Under the pieces are notes generated by a model. The model was not told where the DNA came from, searched no databases, and saw nothing but the letters and a program-made list of their open reading frames with translations. Below, one piece after another: positions 37,716-48,969 of a DNA stretch of 64,000 nt. The stretch covers positions 20,756,684 to 20,820,683 of the forward strand of contig OY783198.1 of assembly GCA_963678675.1 (NCBI GenBank). Reading direction: 5' to 3'. The translations under genes were made by a program, and so were the position numbers. Origin of the DNA: Xiphydria camelus (taxonomy: Eukaryota > Arthropoda > Insecta > Hymenoptera > Xiphydriidae). Position 1 is the first letter of the stretch; the number at the start of each line of letters is the position of its first letter.

Positions 37716-39447
37716 CGATCTGTTTAACGTAGCAGATACTCTTGTACTAGTATCTATTTAACCATCGATCCATACGTATCCCATCAACACGCACCCCGCG
37801 CAGCCTCTCGTCCGAAAGCCGCCCCCCGCGCGCGTTACGAATAGCAAGCATTTCTTTCGCCGGAAGAAAAGGTCGAGTAGCTACACGCGACTTACCGAGG
37901 GTCGTTCGTCTTTCCCGCCGATGTATCTTGGCTCGCAGACTCGAAAAAAGCAAAAAAGAGAAGTGGCGGGAAGATGTAGGAGAAGAAGGAAGAAGTCAAG
38001 ATTAAGCACGGGGCATAGAGATGGCGGGTCACGTGGGTGAAAAATCTGATCTTAGGGGAAGACGGTAAAAGTACGTATACCGTGACTCCACGGTTCTTCC
38101 CCGCGACGTTGTTCCGGTACGACGCCATAATTCACGCGAGAGCCCTCGTTATTTGCCCTCGCGAGAAAGTATTCAGCCCAGAAATGAGAATTGCTCGGCG
38201 CGAATTCATTTTTGGGGGAGGAGAAGAGGGGGCGTCCTGGCAAGAGGAAAATATTTTTCAATCTTAGTTGCGCGCTCGCTCGACGACCTCGTATTGTCGG
38301 AGCAATTGAAAGGATGGAAAACCGAAGAGAATTTACGTAATTACCGGATCAACGATATTCTTTTGCGGGCATTCCTTCCGCAGGATTATTATAACCGATA
38401 GCGGAAGGGGGCAAACCGAAGGCTCTTAAATTAATCGTACAAAATCCATAAGAAACGTAGCCGTAAAAGTTTAACGCTCCGTCTCGGTACAAAGTAGAGC
38501 GGCGACAAAAAAATGCTATAATCAATTGCCTCTCCGCTTGCTCGGAAAAGGCTGCGAGTAATTGCAGAGCTCCGGTATATATAGCCGATTGGTAATGGTA
38601 ATTAATTATTGGCGTCGAGGCAAAATAGATGTATTGGAAATTCGAACGACGTTGCGCGCCGGCATCGGGTACAGTCTCGGTGAGAAATTCCCACAGTAGA
38701 TCTCGTTTGGGGATGGCGCGTCGAACGTGGAGCTATGGGAACTCGGTGCATGAATCCATCGATAGATACTCGACTACTAACGAACCGGGCGAGTGCTCGA
38801 TAATCAATGAAACCGCCAATCAAGGCCTCGAATGTATCCGCGCATCGAATATAATTATACGACGAGCATGAAATAACGAACCGACGTCATTAACCGACTG
38901 TGTCTACACGGCTTATTGGTTCGTCGACAGATTTTGTCATAATTGATCGCACGATTTTGAGTATATATTTTTAAAAAAATATATATATAGAGAGAGAGAG
39001 GAAGGGGGGGGGGAGAAAGGCAAAGGGGTATTCAATTTTCTATGTTCGCAAATACACGATATAATAAATCTTCTTTATTTGGCCTCATACGTATGTTTAC
39101 ATATTAATAGAATTTCAGGGGTCTACCACGCGAGCCGCAAGGGGAAACAGCCGATCGTGTCACGCCTCATCACCGTACTACTACAAGCGCGTAACGGTAT
39201 TAGTACGAATACGCGCGAGAATTTCGCCGCGTCTAGGGGCTCCCTCGACTCACTCGATAACCGAGCCTATAGCATTAGCGCACGCTCCTCCATATGTGTA
39301 TATTTTACGTCATGCGTCATGTCGTCATACGTTATGTCGTATAAATACCGGCAGGTAGGAAGATCCTTGTTGTGTCGGTGAAGGATGGGAACGGGGCGCG
39401 AATTGCGAACTGGTATTAGGCGGGTAACGAATTATATTTTCATTCGA
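37716..39447. other. Unique DNA, no gene seen
   Basis: Short overlapping frames only. An A/T-rich tract followed by a GA run and a G run lies at 38970-39012. ATTA-type homeodomain core motifs are frequent around 38580-38640 but not beyond what AT-rich DNA gives. Confidence 0.5.
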
Positions 39448-39540
39448 GGAGACGATGACCAAACTATTTAGCGAAATATGGATCGTTCATCTGTTCGGTT
39501 TGACTGATCGCTTTTTCATTAGGATAATTAAGCGTGTTTA
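39448..39540. mobile_element. Fragment of MITE family 1, cut by the next element
   Basis: GAGACGATGACCAAAC...CGAAATATGGATC...CATCTGTTCGG matches the corresponding part of the 42408 element (GAGACCATAACCAAACC, GAAATATGGATCC). The similarity stops where the 39545 element begins. Confidence 0.65.
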
Positions 39541-39544
39541 ACTA

Positions 39545-39776
39545 CACTGTAAAAAAAAATTTGTATTTTTAATATAGGTACTTTTGTATAAAGCCTTTTT
39601 CCAATACGTGATTATGAAAATTAACATACTCCACAATTAGAAAAATTAATACACTCCCTCATGACATTTCCCTTATGAATTTCATAACGAAGTGTATTAA
39701 TTTTCATAATCACGTATTGAATAGAAACTTTACCTATATACATTTATAATAAATTTAACAGACTTTTTTTACAGTG
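39545..39776. mobile_element. MITE, TA-flanked, CACTGTAAAAAAA ends
   Basis: The 232-bp element has terminal inverted repeats starting CACTGTAAAAAAA and TA at both flanks (39543-39544, 39777-39778). It contains a perfect internal 22-bp inverted repeat (AATACGTGATTATGAAAATT...). It lies directly against a family 1 fragment, suggesting nested insertion. Confidence 0.85.
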
Positions 39777-39778
39777 TA

Positions 39779-40657
39779 GATGCATTTCTCACTTTAGCCT
39801 AATCCCGAGTTTCTCGCCGGGAAGACGAAACTCCGAGATTCCAGCCCATCGCACGGCCGAATCCTTTAGGACTCCGCGGAGCCGAGACTGAAAGCCCGGA
39901 GAAGTGCCCGAAACGCGGATAACGCGCTCCCTTCGCGAGTAGCCGACTGTAGTCGAAGTACACGTCGAAGTAGTAATCCCTAACCCAAGCAAAACATTTC
40001 CGTCGATCAAACTCGCAGTCGAGTAGTGGCGCTAGAGTTTGCGATAGGATGAAACAGCCGGGACTCTCCGCGCGCGCGTTTGCAGTATATTTTCGCTCCA
40101 GTTCATCGAGCGGAGTAGGTATACGGTATCCCCCTCCGCTCCGCCGTGGCTTTCGACGTCACCCGCCCGGCGTCGCTTCCGTTTCCGTTTCATTAAGCTT
40201 CGGGCTTAGATTCGGATTCGGTGGTCGGGTGAGCGGCTCTTGGCGAGGATGACGTCGGGCGCGCGCGTACGAGTTTATTCGTGTATAAATTCCCGCTGAA
40301 ATGTTCTTTTTTATTTTTATTTTTGATGTGAAACATCTTATGCCGCGCTTCGGGGGTGAGACCGGCTGCTCGTGAAACGTCGCTGGAGTGGCTAAATACG
40401 CTAAGGCCAGGCGAACGTTCAACATTGCCTCTATATCTATATCTATTCTATATATAGATATAGAGGCAACGGTCACCAACTCGGGACGCATCGGCTCTCT
40501 CCGCCACGACTCGATGGTCCCCTTTCACCGAGCCCTGGCTTGTAGCTTACTACTTCACGGTCACTGTATCGGTGTACGAAGCAGTATTTACCCTCATTAA
40601 TGAAAGCATGAGGATTGATTGATCATTGGTTAGCACGTTTAAAAATAACATTTAAAT
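39779..40657. other. CpG-rich unique DNA with a short AT palindrome
   Basis: A perfect palindrome of about 18 bp per arm around 40424-40470 (GCCTCTATATCTATAT / inverse) could form a small hairpin. No gene was recognised in the overlapping frames. Confidence 0.5.
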
Positions 40658-40660
40658 ACC

Positions 40661-40973
40661 GTTTGTATAGGAAAATTGTTAGATGTGAAACATCGAAATT
40701 CTTCTTTGTAGAAAGTATGCGATAGGAAGGATGGACCACGCATCCGTTGAAAGAATACGTGCGCCAGTGCGCATTTTTATTTATGACTGTGATACCATTA
40801 AACGGTACGAACCGTTGTGTCGAATTCCGTTTATCGCGAGACGGAACAGCGACTGATGGCAGAGTTAAGAGAGAGTAAACTAAATGCGCTTTTTGAATTA
40901 GACACAACGGTTTGTACCGTTTAATACTATCACAATTATAAATACAGATGCGCACTGGCGAACGTGTTCTTTC
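40661..40973. mobile_element. Truncated palindromic element, copy of 41895-42261
   Basis: The left arm (about 40661-40816) matches the 41.9 kb element closely. The loop is longer and the central sequence is in the opposite orientation. The right arm stops after about 65 bp at TGTTCTTTCG. The 110-codon minus-strand frame here is only the arm/loop read through and matches the 81-codon frame of the other copy, so it is not called as a gene. Confidence 0.85.
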
Positions 40974-40980
40974 GTTTTCA

Positions 40981-41500
40981 GCTAGATTTACTCAAGTGGA
41001 CACAGCATTGAGAACAATCTAGCGAGAGTTAGTCTAGAATCTCGGTTGAGAAAAAAAAATGATGTCGCTACAGTCAATGTTACAATTGACCTTGCGTTAC
41101 AATCGATATCACTCTCCCCTACCTAGTATGTAATAATATGTTACCGATAATAACAGTGCACTATCGGTATGTAACCTCTGAACGGCACCTCTCAAATAGC
41201 CCACGCCTCGGATAAATGCTCCATTTTGGAGAGTCTTCTGTATTTAGACGAGTACTATGAATCAATTATGTAGTTAATTTAATGAGCATTAAAAAGTTCT
41301 TCAAAAAGTTAAGCGGCTCAGCGTGCCAAAACATTGATGCAGCATGCCCCGAACATGAGGTAAATTGCACAAAACACGCATAGATTATTATTTTTCTTTA
41401 TAACTCCATTAAATTTTTTAATATCTTCAATTTTGTTCCATAATTTTATTTCCAATACGTTAAACTATATTATATAACTCTCAAAAATTAGTTATCATTT
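40981..41500. other. Unique AT-rich DNA, no gene seen
   Basis: A small hairpin GTTACCGATA...TATCGGTATGTAAC lies at 41140-41178. Nothing else is recognised. Confidence 0.5.
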
Positions 41501-41508
41501 TAAGTAAA

Positions 41509-41652
41509 ATAGAGAAACAAAAAAGCAAGTATTCAATAGTCTTAAAAGTTCTATCAAGCCATATAATCCTAAAAATCGAGGGGGGGGGGGGGTCGAGTTT
41601 GGTATGACTGGATAGAACTTTTAAAAATATTGAAACCGTGTTTTCTTGTTTT
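41509..41652. repeat. Fold-back repeat with a 13-G run at its centre
   Basis: The left stretch (…AATAGTCTTAAAAGTTCTATC) is mirrored on the right by GATAGAACTTTTAAAAATATT. Between them lies G13 (41580-41592). Arm identity is imperfect outside the 12-bp TAAAAGTTCTAT core. Confidence 0.6.
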
Positions 41653-41756
41653 TCGTTTTGAAGTTTTTTTCCATTCATTTTTAGGATTTCGTATTTTTAT
41701 GTTTCCTTCATCGATTGGAGCGCCATATACCCAAGGTACAAAATAAGTCAAAGAAA

Positions 41757-41865
41757 CATATGAGGCTAAACTTATTCACCAGAAAAGGAAATTTAATCGC
41801 CATTATCTTATTATCTATGAACTTTAGGCCCACATCGATGTAAGATACTTTGTTGTAGATAAAAA
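41757..41865. mobile_element. Half-copy of palindromic MITE family 4
   Basis: ATGAGGCTAAACTTATTCAC followed by CATTATCTTATTATCTATGAA and CATCGATGTAAGATACTTTG matches one arm of the 56.66-56.87 kb element. No opposite arm is present. Confidence 0.65.
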
Positions 41866-41894
41866 TACGCGTGTGTATAATAACATATAATATA

Positions 41895-42261
41895 AAACAG
41901 TTTTTATAGAAAAATTGTTAGATGTGAAACATCGAAATTCTTCATTGTAGAAAGTATGCGATAGGAAGAATCGACCACGCGTCCGTCGAAAGAACACGTG
42001 CGCCAGTGCGCATTTGTATTTATGACTGTGATACTATTAAACGGTACGAACCGTTGTGTCTAATTCAAAAAGCGCATTTAGTTTACTCTCTCTTAACTCT
42101 ACCATCGGTACTGTTTAATAGTATCACAGTCATAAATACAAATGCGCACTGGCGCACGTGTTCTTTCGACGGACGCGTGGTCGATCCTTCCTATCGCATA
42201 CTTTCTACAAAGAAGAATTTCGATGTTTCACATCTAACAATTTTTCTATAAAAACTGTTTT
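41895..42261. mobile_element. Young palindromic (fold-back) element, ~150-bp arms
   Basis: Two arms (about 41895-42045 and 42106-42261) are almost perfect reverse complements. They flank a loop of about 60 bp containing AAAAAGCGCATTTAGTTTAC. Shared blocks include AATTGTTAGATGTGAAACAT and GAAAGTATGCGATAGGAAG. High arm identity suggests recent insertion or recent arm-to-arm conversion. It has no coding capacity of its own. Confidence 0.9.
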
Positions 42262-42407
42262 TTTTTATCTCAACCGGTGCAGATAAAGGGCCGAAACTCT
42301 CCCCAGGCAGCTAGACCCACACCCCGTCTCGCCCCTCTTTTTTGTACATACTGCCCCTGTTATCTATGCTATTATTTTCGATTGCTATTCCTTGTAGCAT
42401 TTTTATG

Positions 42408-42646
42408 CACTGACAAAAATAACCTGGTCAATCTGAGCAAAATCCTGGAGACCATAACCAAACCGTTTAATGAAATATGGATCCTCCATCTGTTTGGTCA
42501 GATTGACCTATTTTTTATTGGAATAACTAAACGTTTAGTTAGAAAAACCAAATATTTGATTAAACCGGCCGGTATTTTCGTTAGAATAACTAAACCCATT
42601 TAACCAGATGCGTTTCATCATTTTAACTAAGTTATTTTTCTCAGTG
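42408..42646. mobile_element. MITE family 1 (CACTGASAAAAATAAC ends)
   Basis: The 239-bp element has terminal inverted repeats CACTGACAAAAATAAC and CACTGAGAAAAATAAC, with the dinucleotide TG on both flanks. It shares its interior with the copies at 39448-39540 and 58530-58784 (GGAGACCATAACCAAACC; TGGTCAGATTGACC). Confidence 0.85.
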
Positions 42647-44579
42647 TGACTATTCCATTATTCCACGCCTCCAAATATTCCGTATTTTTTTCGTAACTAC
42701 GGTTATAATTATATTTTGATTCTCTCGCTCGTTTGTTCATCGCGAATACGTGCGCCAGAGGACGTAATAAATCGCTCCGCTTATTAATTTATTTTTCCAC
42801 CCGCCGCCGTCGTCGCGCGTGGTCAAGTTCAGCGCGCAAAAAACGCACCGCGAAAGCTTCCCTTTTCCGCGCTATTTTATTTTGCCAATCCCCGACAGCA
42901 CTTCCTCCCTAACGCCGCAGCTGTAAATACGAATTCCCCACCCGGCTTGCGCGCGCACGTGCAGTAAGGTATACGTGAGACTCTCCCGGAGATTAAGAAA
43001 ATTACGCGGGTGGCCACGCGCGCTTACCTACTCTCATCCTTCGCGAGTAACGCCCGGGAATGATTTACCCTCCACCCGTTACACGTGGACTAAATAGAAG
43101 GTTCCCGTAGAGCGGGTGAAAGACCTCGACCGCTGCGAGCATTGCGGGGAGAAGGTACACGTATACACCTGAGATGCGCGTTGCGCATTATGTGCACACA
43201 TACACGGATATACCCGTTGAAGCCGGATAATTTAATTAATGGGTGCAGGTACGATTCGCGGATTCGAATCGAATAAAACTCTCCTAGCGGTACAATCGCC
43301 GTCGCGGCGAGTCGACTGAAAGCGAACCGCTGATAAAATAAGAAGCCCGAGAGTGAATGAATTCTCTTCAATTTCGCCGAACAAAGCGCGACGTCGGCTC
43401 GTCTATAGACACTGATCGTAGGAATAGCGACTCGTTTCTAGCGTGAGTTTGTCGGTAAACTCTCGGTCTGGGTGAACACGGGGATTCGTTCGAGTCGGGT
43501 GAAAATTAAATCAACGCCAGTTGCATGATTTTCTCCGTTTTTTAAACTCGAATCAGGAATTTTGCAGGGAATTCACGGAAAATGAGAAAATTCTAGTAAT
43601 TTGTAATCGTACAATATAATATGTACTCATCAGACTTCGTTTTATCTTGCTACAATTCGCCTATTCGTATCGCGCAATCCCTTCACGATCGCATCGTAGC
43701 CGGGCGAAGGAGAGAAACTCGATCGATCCAACCCCAACGGCACCCCGCGTAATAGATCCATTTATACCTCCGAACGAGAGGAGTGTACACGCGCTGCATA
43801 GAATCGAACCCTCCTCGTTTATCGCCCACCTAATTCCATTAGCAACGCTATCGACGTTACACCGCGTGCCTTCGGTATACGTACGTATATACACGTATAT
43901 CGACGGGGGCCCGTCGATACTTCGTGTACGCGATACGATCTCGCGGAGAGAGCCGGCGATATTCGCTGATAAGTCACTCCGGTCCCGTGCCAAGCGCCGC
44001 GGCAACGGCGGAGATCTGCATAGCTATAAGCACGGTTATACGCGAAGCAGTTTCAGCTGCGTTCGGGCGCTAGTAATGGCACGAATTAGCGCGCGAGCAG
44101 CTGAGTCGCGCGGGGGTTGTAGTGGGGCGGGAAGAGGAAGGGAGGGGAGGAACGAAGCAAACGTATGCAGATTGTTAAATCGAGTTATAATCCGGAAATC
44201 GCGGGTCGGTTGGCGCGCGACAAGCGGCACGGCCGTTCATTAAGTAGATTAAATCCATTAATCCATTAAGCTTTTAGTGTTACAGTCGTCGTGTAGGTAC
44301 GAAGTAATCTGAATCGTAATGTTTGCCTTGTTAAACAACCTCTGTATGCATCCTGCGAGAGCCGAGGCATACGTTACGCGCAAATTGCCGCGTATACGAC
44401 CGACCGTCGCGTCGCCTATCTGCACCCGGGTGAGCCGTCGCAGTGAGGAATCATTGATACGTGTAGCTGCGGCGCGCCGGTCGTCAGGGCGTTGAGGTTT
44501 ATCGAGTGGTACAGGGGCTTTTTCCCTGCTAAAAGTTAGTCCACTGAAGTACAGTAACATTCTAAAGTATGTTCTTCGT
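42647..44579. other. CpG-rich unique DNA, no gene seen
   Basis: Open frames at 43647-44243 (plus, 198 codons) and 43661-44005 (minus) overlap and are rich in Arg/Ser, as expected from CpG-rich random sequence. A 10-bp perfect hairpin TATCGACGGG/CCCGTCGATA lies at 43899-43920. Confidence 0.5.
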
Positions 44580-44685
44580 GTGATGTGGCAACAACGTTTG
44601 ACGTGCAGTAGTATCTGTGAGTTCAAAAATGGAGCCCAAAACATCTGGTCATGCATCTGTACGTCATGCAATGTTGCCACATTGA
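44580..44685. repeat. Short inverted repeat (TGTGGCAACA arms)
   Basis: GATGTGGCAACAACGTTTGA near 44582 is mirrored by the reverse complement of GTCATGCAATGTTGCCACAT near 44652. Arms are about 35 bp and imperfect, with an intervening sequence of about 30 bp. Probably a small fold-back element. Confidence 0.6.
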
Positions 44686-45084
44686 CTTATCAAAGGTTAC
44701 ATTTATAAAGAACAATTAATAAAAAAATAACGGGCTTCTTAATGAACGTGAAAATTGGTATCGATGATTTTAGTTCATTAAACTTGCTGTTCAAAAAATT
44801 TCAGAATTTTTTCACTATTTTTCTCAGAAATATCGCGGTTTGTTGGTTATAACCCATAAGAACGTATGTTATTTTGTTGTTCAAAAATCTTTGCAACGAG
44901 CTTCTTAAAAGACTTGAAAATTTAACTGAATTTTGTTTTACTTCAATCTACCGAATGCAATCATTTTTAAGCATTTCTCACTATTTTTAGTATAACGCTC
45001 GAGAAACCTTAAACTGACAACGAGCGAACGCGCGCGCAGTACGTCGCTCGCTGGACCGCGGCTGGCTTCTTTTCAGGCGCTTCT

Positions 45085-45455
45085 GTAGGCTGATTCTGTA
45101 ACTCGTTAAAACACTAACGACTTTTTGGTATGTATCGTTGTACACCTGCGGCCAATAATTCTGATCGACCCGCTTTAAGTGACGGTATTCAATCGAATCG
45201 ACCGCTACGCTAAACGGTATGAGCAAATCTTATTGTTTTGTCACGAGAGATAAATCTGATCGGTCCTTGATAACCAAACAAGAAGAACCGCTCGTACCGT
45301 TTAGGTACGATCGACTCGATTGAGTACCGTCATTCAAGCGGGTCGATCGGAATCATTGGCCGCGAGTTTACATGCTTCTTGAAGTATGAAAAAATATGCG
45401 CAACGATGCCGAAAGTTGTCATCGAAGCTTTAACGAGTTACAGAATCGGCCTGCT
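45085..45455. mobile_element. Fold-back element, arms ~160-185 bp
   Basis: The left arm (45085-45241) reads TGATTCTGTAACTCGTTAAA...ATCGACCCGCTT. The right arm (45269-45455) reads the same inverted: AAGCGGGTCGAT...TTTAACGAGTTACAGAATC. Arms are roughly 75-80% alike, so the element is old. The loop holds TTTGTCACGAGAGATAAATC. Confidence 0.8.
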
Positions 45456-45737
45456 GCTGCGGACTTTAGCGCGGAGCCATTCGGGGCTCGCTACCCTCGT
45501 GTCGTCGCGGCGGCGCATCCGGCAATCAGTCGTTTGCCGAGAATGTAGGCAGGTCCTTTTGTTTCGTTAAAGCAGGGATGAAAGGGGGGAAATATTTCAC
45601 TCCTTTGGGTTACACCGTCGGTTACTGTTGTTACCATTACGTCGCTTCTTCTTGGTTCAAACTCGAGCATCCGCTTTAATTCTGCATCTGTCTAATTAGA
45701 TATGATTTTCATCTTGATAATATAATAGATTAAATAT

Positions 45738-46315
45738 GATATCAGGTGCAATTAGAGGTATAAGGGTGGGATGAAATTAAATGAAGGATGGTTTAAAGAC
45801 GAGGAAACCGAGTTGAAGGCGCGTGCGAAGTTAATGGAGGATAAAGACGAAAAAAGAACGAAACGATAAATATAGCGAGGGAAAGTAGAAAACGCGAGAA
45901 AAAGAGAAGAGCGTTGAATCGCCCGAAGTGAAACTTTCGAGATAAAAATCAGGAAATATATGTACGAGCCGGAAGATCACTAACGCGGTGCGATGTTCCT
46001 TGGCATTTTGCCTGATCAAGTTAATAGATGAAATATGATATCAGGTACAATTGGAGGTATAAGAGTGGGGTGAAATTTAATTAAAGGTGTTTTAGTGACG
46101 ACGAAACCGAGTTGAAGGCGCACTGGAAATAAATGGAAGAAAAAGTGAAAAAAAAACGAAACGATAAATATATCAAAGGAAAGTAAAAAAACGGGAGAAA
46201 GAGAAAAGAGCGTAGAATCGCCTGAAGTGAAACATTTGAGATAAAAATCGGGGAATATAATGTACGAGTCGGAAGATCATCGACGCGCGCGATATTCGTT
46301 GACATTTTTTTTTCG
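45738..46315. repeat. Two-copy direct tandem duplication, 299-bp period
   Basis: GATATCAGGTGCAATTAGAG at 45738 recurs as GATATCAGGTACAATTGGAG at 46037. Similarity continues through GAAACCGAGTTGAAGGCGC and GAACGAAACGATAAATATA to the GTACGAG..GGAAGATCA block in each copy. Identity is roughly 85%. Short minus-strand frames in both copies are by-products. Confidence 0.88.
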
Positions 46316-47022
46316 TTCGAACGTGCCGGGTTTCGGCTCTCGAGGAGGCGTGGTCGTAACGACCAGGAGAATGTCGCAAGCTCTGCCCGTTAGTCACGTA
46401 CGGAAGTTATAGAGAGTTTCTTACGTCTATACATACGTTGCGTCCCGCGGCGGTTCGTATATCTACATAGTTACGTCCGTTGTACGTAGAATCACGCTTC
46501 GGGGGAGGGGGAAGAAGACAGAGCAGAATTAATAGGCTCCCGCCAGGACGATAAATCGGATCGCGTCTTTTTGCGAGCTCGCCTCGCACTCCGCGCCCCG
46601 GTCGATTACGTGTGCACTTTGCACCGCTACCGGGCGAGTTTTTTTTCGAGTGCGAAAAATCATGGTTAGCAGATCACTCGAGCTCTAAAGACGTAAGCGA
46701 ACTGCACAAGTGTGCCGTGTAGAGTCGAGCGGGGAGAGAGGAATTACCGTCCCGAAAGACGTTCAACTCTGCAATTTCTCCACCCGCAGCGCGCCACGGC
46801 GCTTCGGAACTGGGGCAGAGCGAACGCACTCGGGTAAAATGATTTATTCGCGTACGAACCCGCCGCGGCGGGACTCGAAGTCCGCGGTTTACCTACTCGG
46901 GGCGAGCGGAACGACGACTCCTCCCGAGCAGTCGTACTTATTATACATTCCGTGAGAAACGCGAGAGACGCGGTGACACGAAGTAACGAGAATCGCGACG
47001 AACCGGCCAATCGAGCGAGTCG
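46316..47022. other. CpG-rich unique DNA, no gene seen
   Basis: Includes a G/A-rich stretch at 46500-46520. Short overlapping frames only. Confidence 0.5.
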
Positions 47023-47152
47023 CTTTATTCCCCCGCACGTCGAAGAGCAATCGTCGCAGCGGACGTAACTGCCGGCGGAACGTCAAGCTTTATTCCTCTG
47101 CACGCCGAAGAGCAGTCGTCGTAGCGGACGGAACTGCCGGCGGAACGTCGAG
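47023..47152. repeat. Two-copy tandem duplication, 65-bp period
   Basis: CTTTATTC..GCACG.CGAAGAGCA.TCGTCG.AGCGGACG.AACTGCCGGCGGAACGTC occurs at 47023 and again at 47088 with about seven differences. Both copies are GC-rich. Confidence 0.9.
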
Positions 47153-47858
47153 CTCGAAGCCCCGGAACGGCAGCTCGCGCGCGGAACCGGCGGCGCGGTT
47201 ACGGGGACCCGGGGTCTGGAACTCCGGTAACTAATTGCGACTAGCAATTTGTCACGCGGACAAATGGTGGCTCGTCAGACAGCAGCGGCGCACCACCGCG
47301 AGGGCAACGGCGCGATCTCTGCGCCGCGGATCTCCTGCAGTTTTGGGGCGCCGCGCGCGCGAATCCCGCAGCAGCGCCGCATCCGAAAAGAGCCGTATAC
47401 CTAAATTACTTTCGACGCCGCGCACACATCGGCGTGATCCGATCAGCGGCGCGCGCACCACCGGCGTCGCTCTCGTGCCGTGAATAGTGAAGGAAGCTGT
47501 ACCTATGCGCGTATGTGGACCGCGCGTAATGCGGATTTCGCATCAGGCGCGTATTACGCACCGCTACGGTACCTGCAGCCGCCGTCACTTAGACGGATCT
47601 TCGCCAATGAAATGTCAATGCGATGGCGCGACTGGGGAAGTTGCGTCCCCGCGCGTTCTCTGTACGTGGCTGCTCCGTCGCGGCGAACGTATATTTCAAG
47701 CCCCTCTCCGGCAAGGCACCATTAATCCGAAGCAGCGCTCCCGGGGATATTCATTGCCTCCGCTCTGTCTATAACGACGTCTTCCGCGGCGCCATATGTG
47801 TACCTACACTTATCAGCATCGCATCGAGTGTATAGAGCGCGGGGAGACGGGCGTAAGC
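47153..47858. other. CpG-rich unique DNA, no gene seen
   Basis: Several frames of 60-95 codons overlap on both strands. None is recognisable. Confidence 0.5.
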
Positions 47859-48537
47859 CGATTTTGTAAATAATTATATTTTTTATAGGCGTTTTTAAGA
47901 GTCCGTTGTCTATAGTTATTTACAGTAAGATCATTTTCATTTGTAGTCAGACGGATAAATAAACTTGCTAAAATCATTTTCATTTCTAGTCCTCCCGAAA
48001 AGAAGTTACGACGTTTTAAAAATTCATCGATATGATGACGTTGCTCATTTTTTACAAACGTCAAATTTGCACGGTGTTCTCCCTTCAGAATCGTTTGTAC
48101 TTAATTGTTTCTAGTGAAACTCTTTTCGTTTCTGGTCTTATCTAGAAAAAATTACAGCGTTTTCAAAATCAATTCACATTGTAATTTTACCAATTTTTGA
48201 CCCACGTCAAATTTGTTTAGAATTATTCCTTCGGAATCATTTATAGTTTTATGTAGTGGCCTCACGTACATTTGTAGTACTCGGCAAGAGAAGTGACACG
48301 CTGTAATTTTTTTTAGAAAGACTTCAAACACACAAAAAGATCTTCACTGCAAAAAACTGCAAATGATTCTACATACACTGATGCTATTGGATTCAAATTA
48401 TCAATGAGCAGGTTCCAGCCATTTTTTAAAATGGTAATAATTGTTTTTCGATTCGGCTACAAATGAAAATGATTTTATTACGAACAACTACAAACGACGG
48501 CTTTTTAGAAACGCTTATAAAAAATTTACAGAATTCG
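47859..48537. mobile_element. Element with ~95-bp terminal inverted repeats and internal direct duplication
   Basis: The left end (47859-47955) and right end (48452-48537) are inverted copies, for example TTTTTTATAGGCGTTT versus inverted TTTTTTATAAGCGTTT and ATCATTTTCATTTGTAGTC versus inverted ATCATTTTCATTTGTAGCC. The interior contains two diverged direct copies of about 135 bp (47975-48105 and 48120-48250; ACGTCAAATTTG and TTCGGAATCATTT/TTCAGAATCGTTT landmarks). No coding sequence. Confidence 0.75.
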
Positions 48538-48691
48538 CCACCAAGCAAAGTTCAGATACATTGGAAATGAACATAGTTATTGTTTTCATATTTTCTCTCT
48601 CTTGGATTATAATCTTCTTTCTCAGTTACAGCGAAGTGTGGCACGGTACATGAGAAAATGAAGGATGCATTGCCATCAGGTGGCGTAGCAA

Positions 48692-48894
48692 TCGTCATGC
48701 ACGGTTCCTATGAGATAATAATTCAGATAGAGGTGACGTGGCACTGGCGTGGTGACTCCCGCCGTCGCCACTCCACTTCGACACCATGAGAAGCCTACAG
48801 GAGTCGTCACCCCAATATAGGTTTGTTCAATGTCCCATTCCCAAAAGGAGGATATTGAACAAACCTATATTTAAGTGACGGAGTGGCACGTGCC
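48692..48894. mobile_element. Dispersed repeat interrupted by an 80-bp element (filled site)
   Basis: ATCGTCATGCACGGTTCCTA...AGCCTACAG and GAGTGGCACGTGCCAA match the uninterrupted 52437-52553 copy. Relative to that copy this one carries one extra insertion, described in the next entry. Confidence 0.85.
48800..48879. mobile_element. ~80-bp palindromic insertion with GAGT target duplication
   Basis: Terminal inverted repeats of about 31 bp begin CGTCAC and share AATATAGGTTTGTTCAAT; between them is a short CCATTCCCAAAA spacer. GAGT precedes the element and follows it, while the uninterrupted relative at 52.5 kb has GAGT once (CCTACAGGAGTGGCACG). A 5-bp duplication (GGAGT) is equally possible if the right end is one base shorter. 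Confidence 0.82.
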
Positions 48895-48969
48895 AAACTC
48901 ATCGTTCAATTGAGGTTTTTGAAATAATCACACACCATTATAACATAAATTTTAATACCAAGCAAGTAC

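Noticed and set aside
40623..40955. 110-codon minus-strand frame, similar to the 42006-42251 plus frame, as a conserved protein pair
   Set aside because: Both are translations of the arms and loop of the same palindromic element.
43647..44243. 198-codon plus-strand frame as a gene
   Set aside because: An overlapping minus-strand frame exists, composition is typical of CpG-rich random DNA, and no domain or signal peptide is visible.
44580..44700. Relic of a mariner transposase start (ATG...VRHAML-like)
   Set aside because: Only a few residues fit, a stop follows at once, and the stretch is explained by the inverted repeat.
44730..44990. Possible pair of diverged direct repeats (GCTTCTTAA...TGAAAATT; TCACTATTTTT)
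   Set aside because: Similarity is limited to short AT-rich blocks; not distinguishable from composition by eye.
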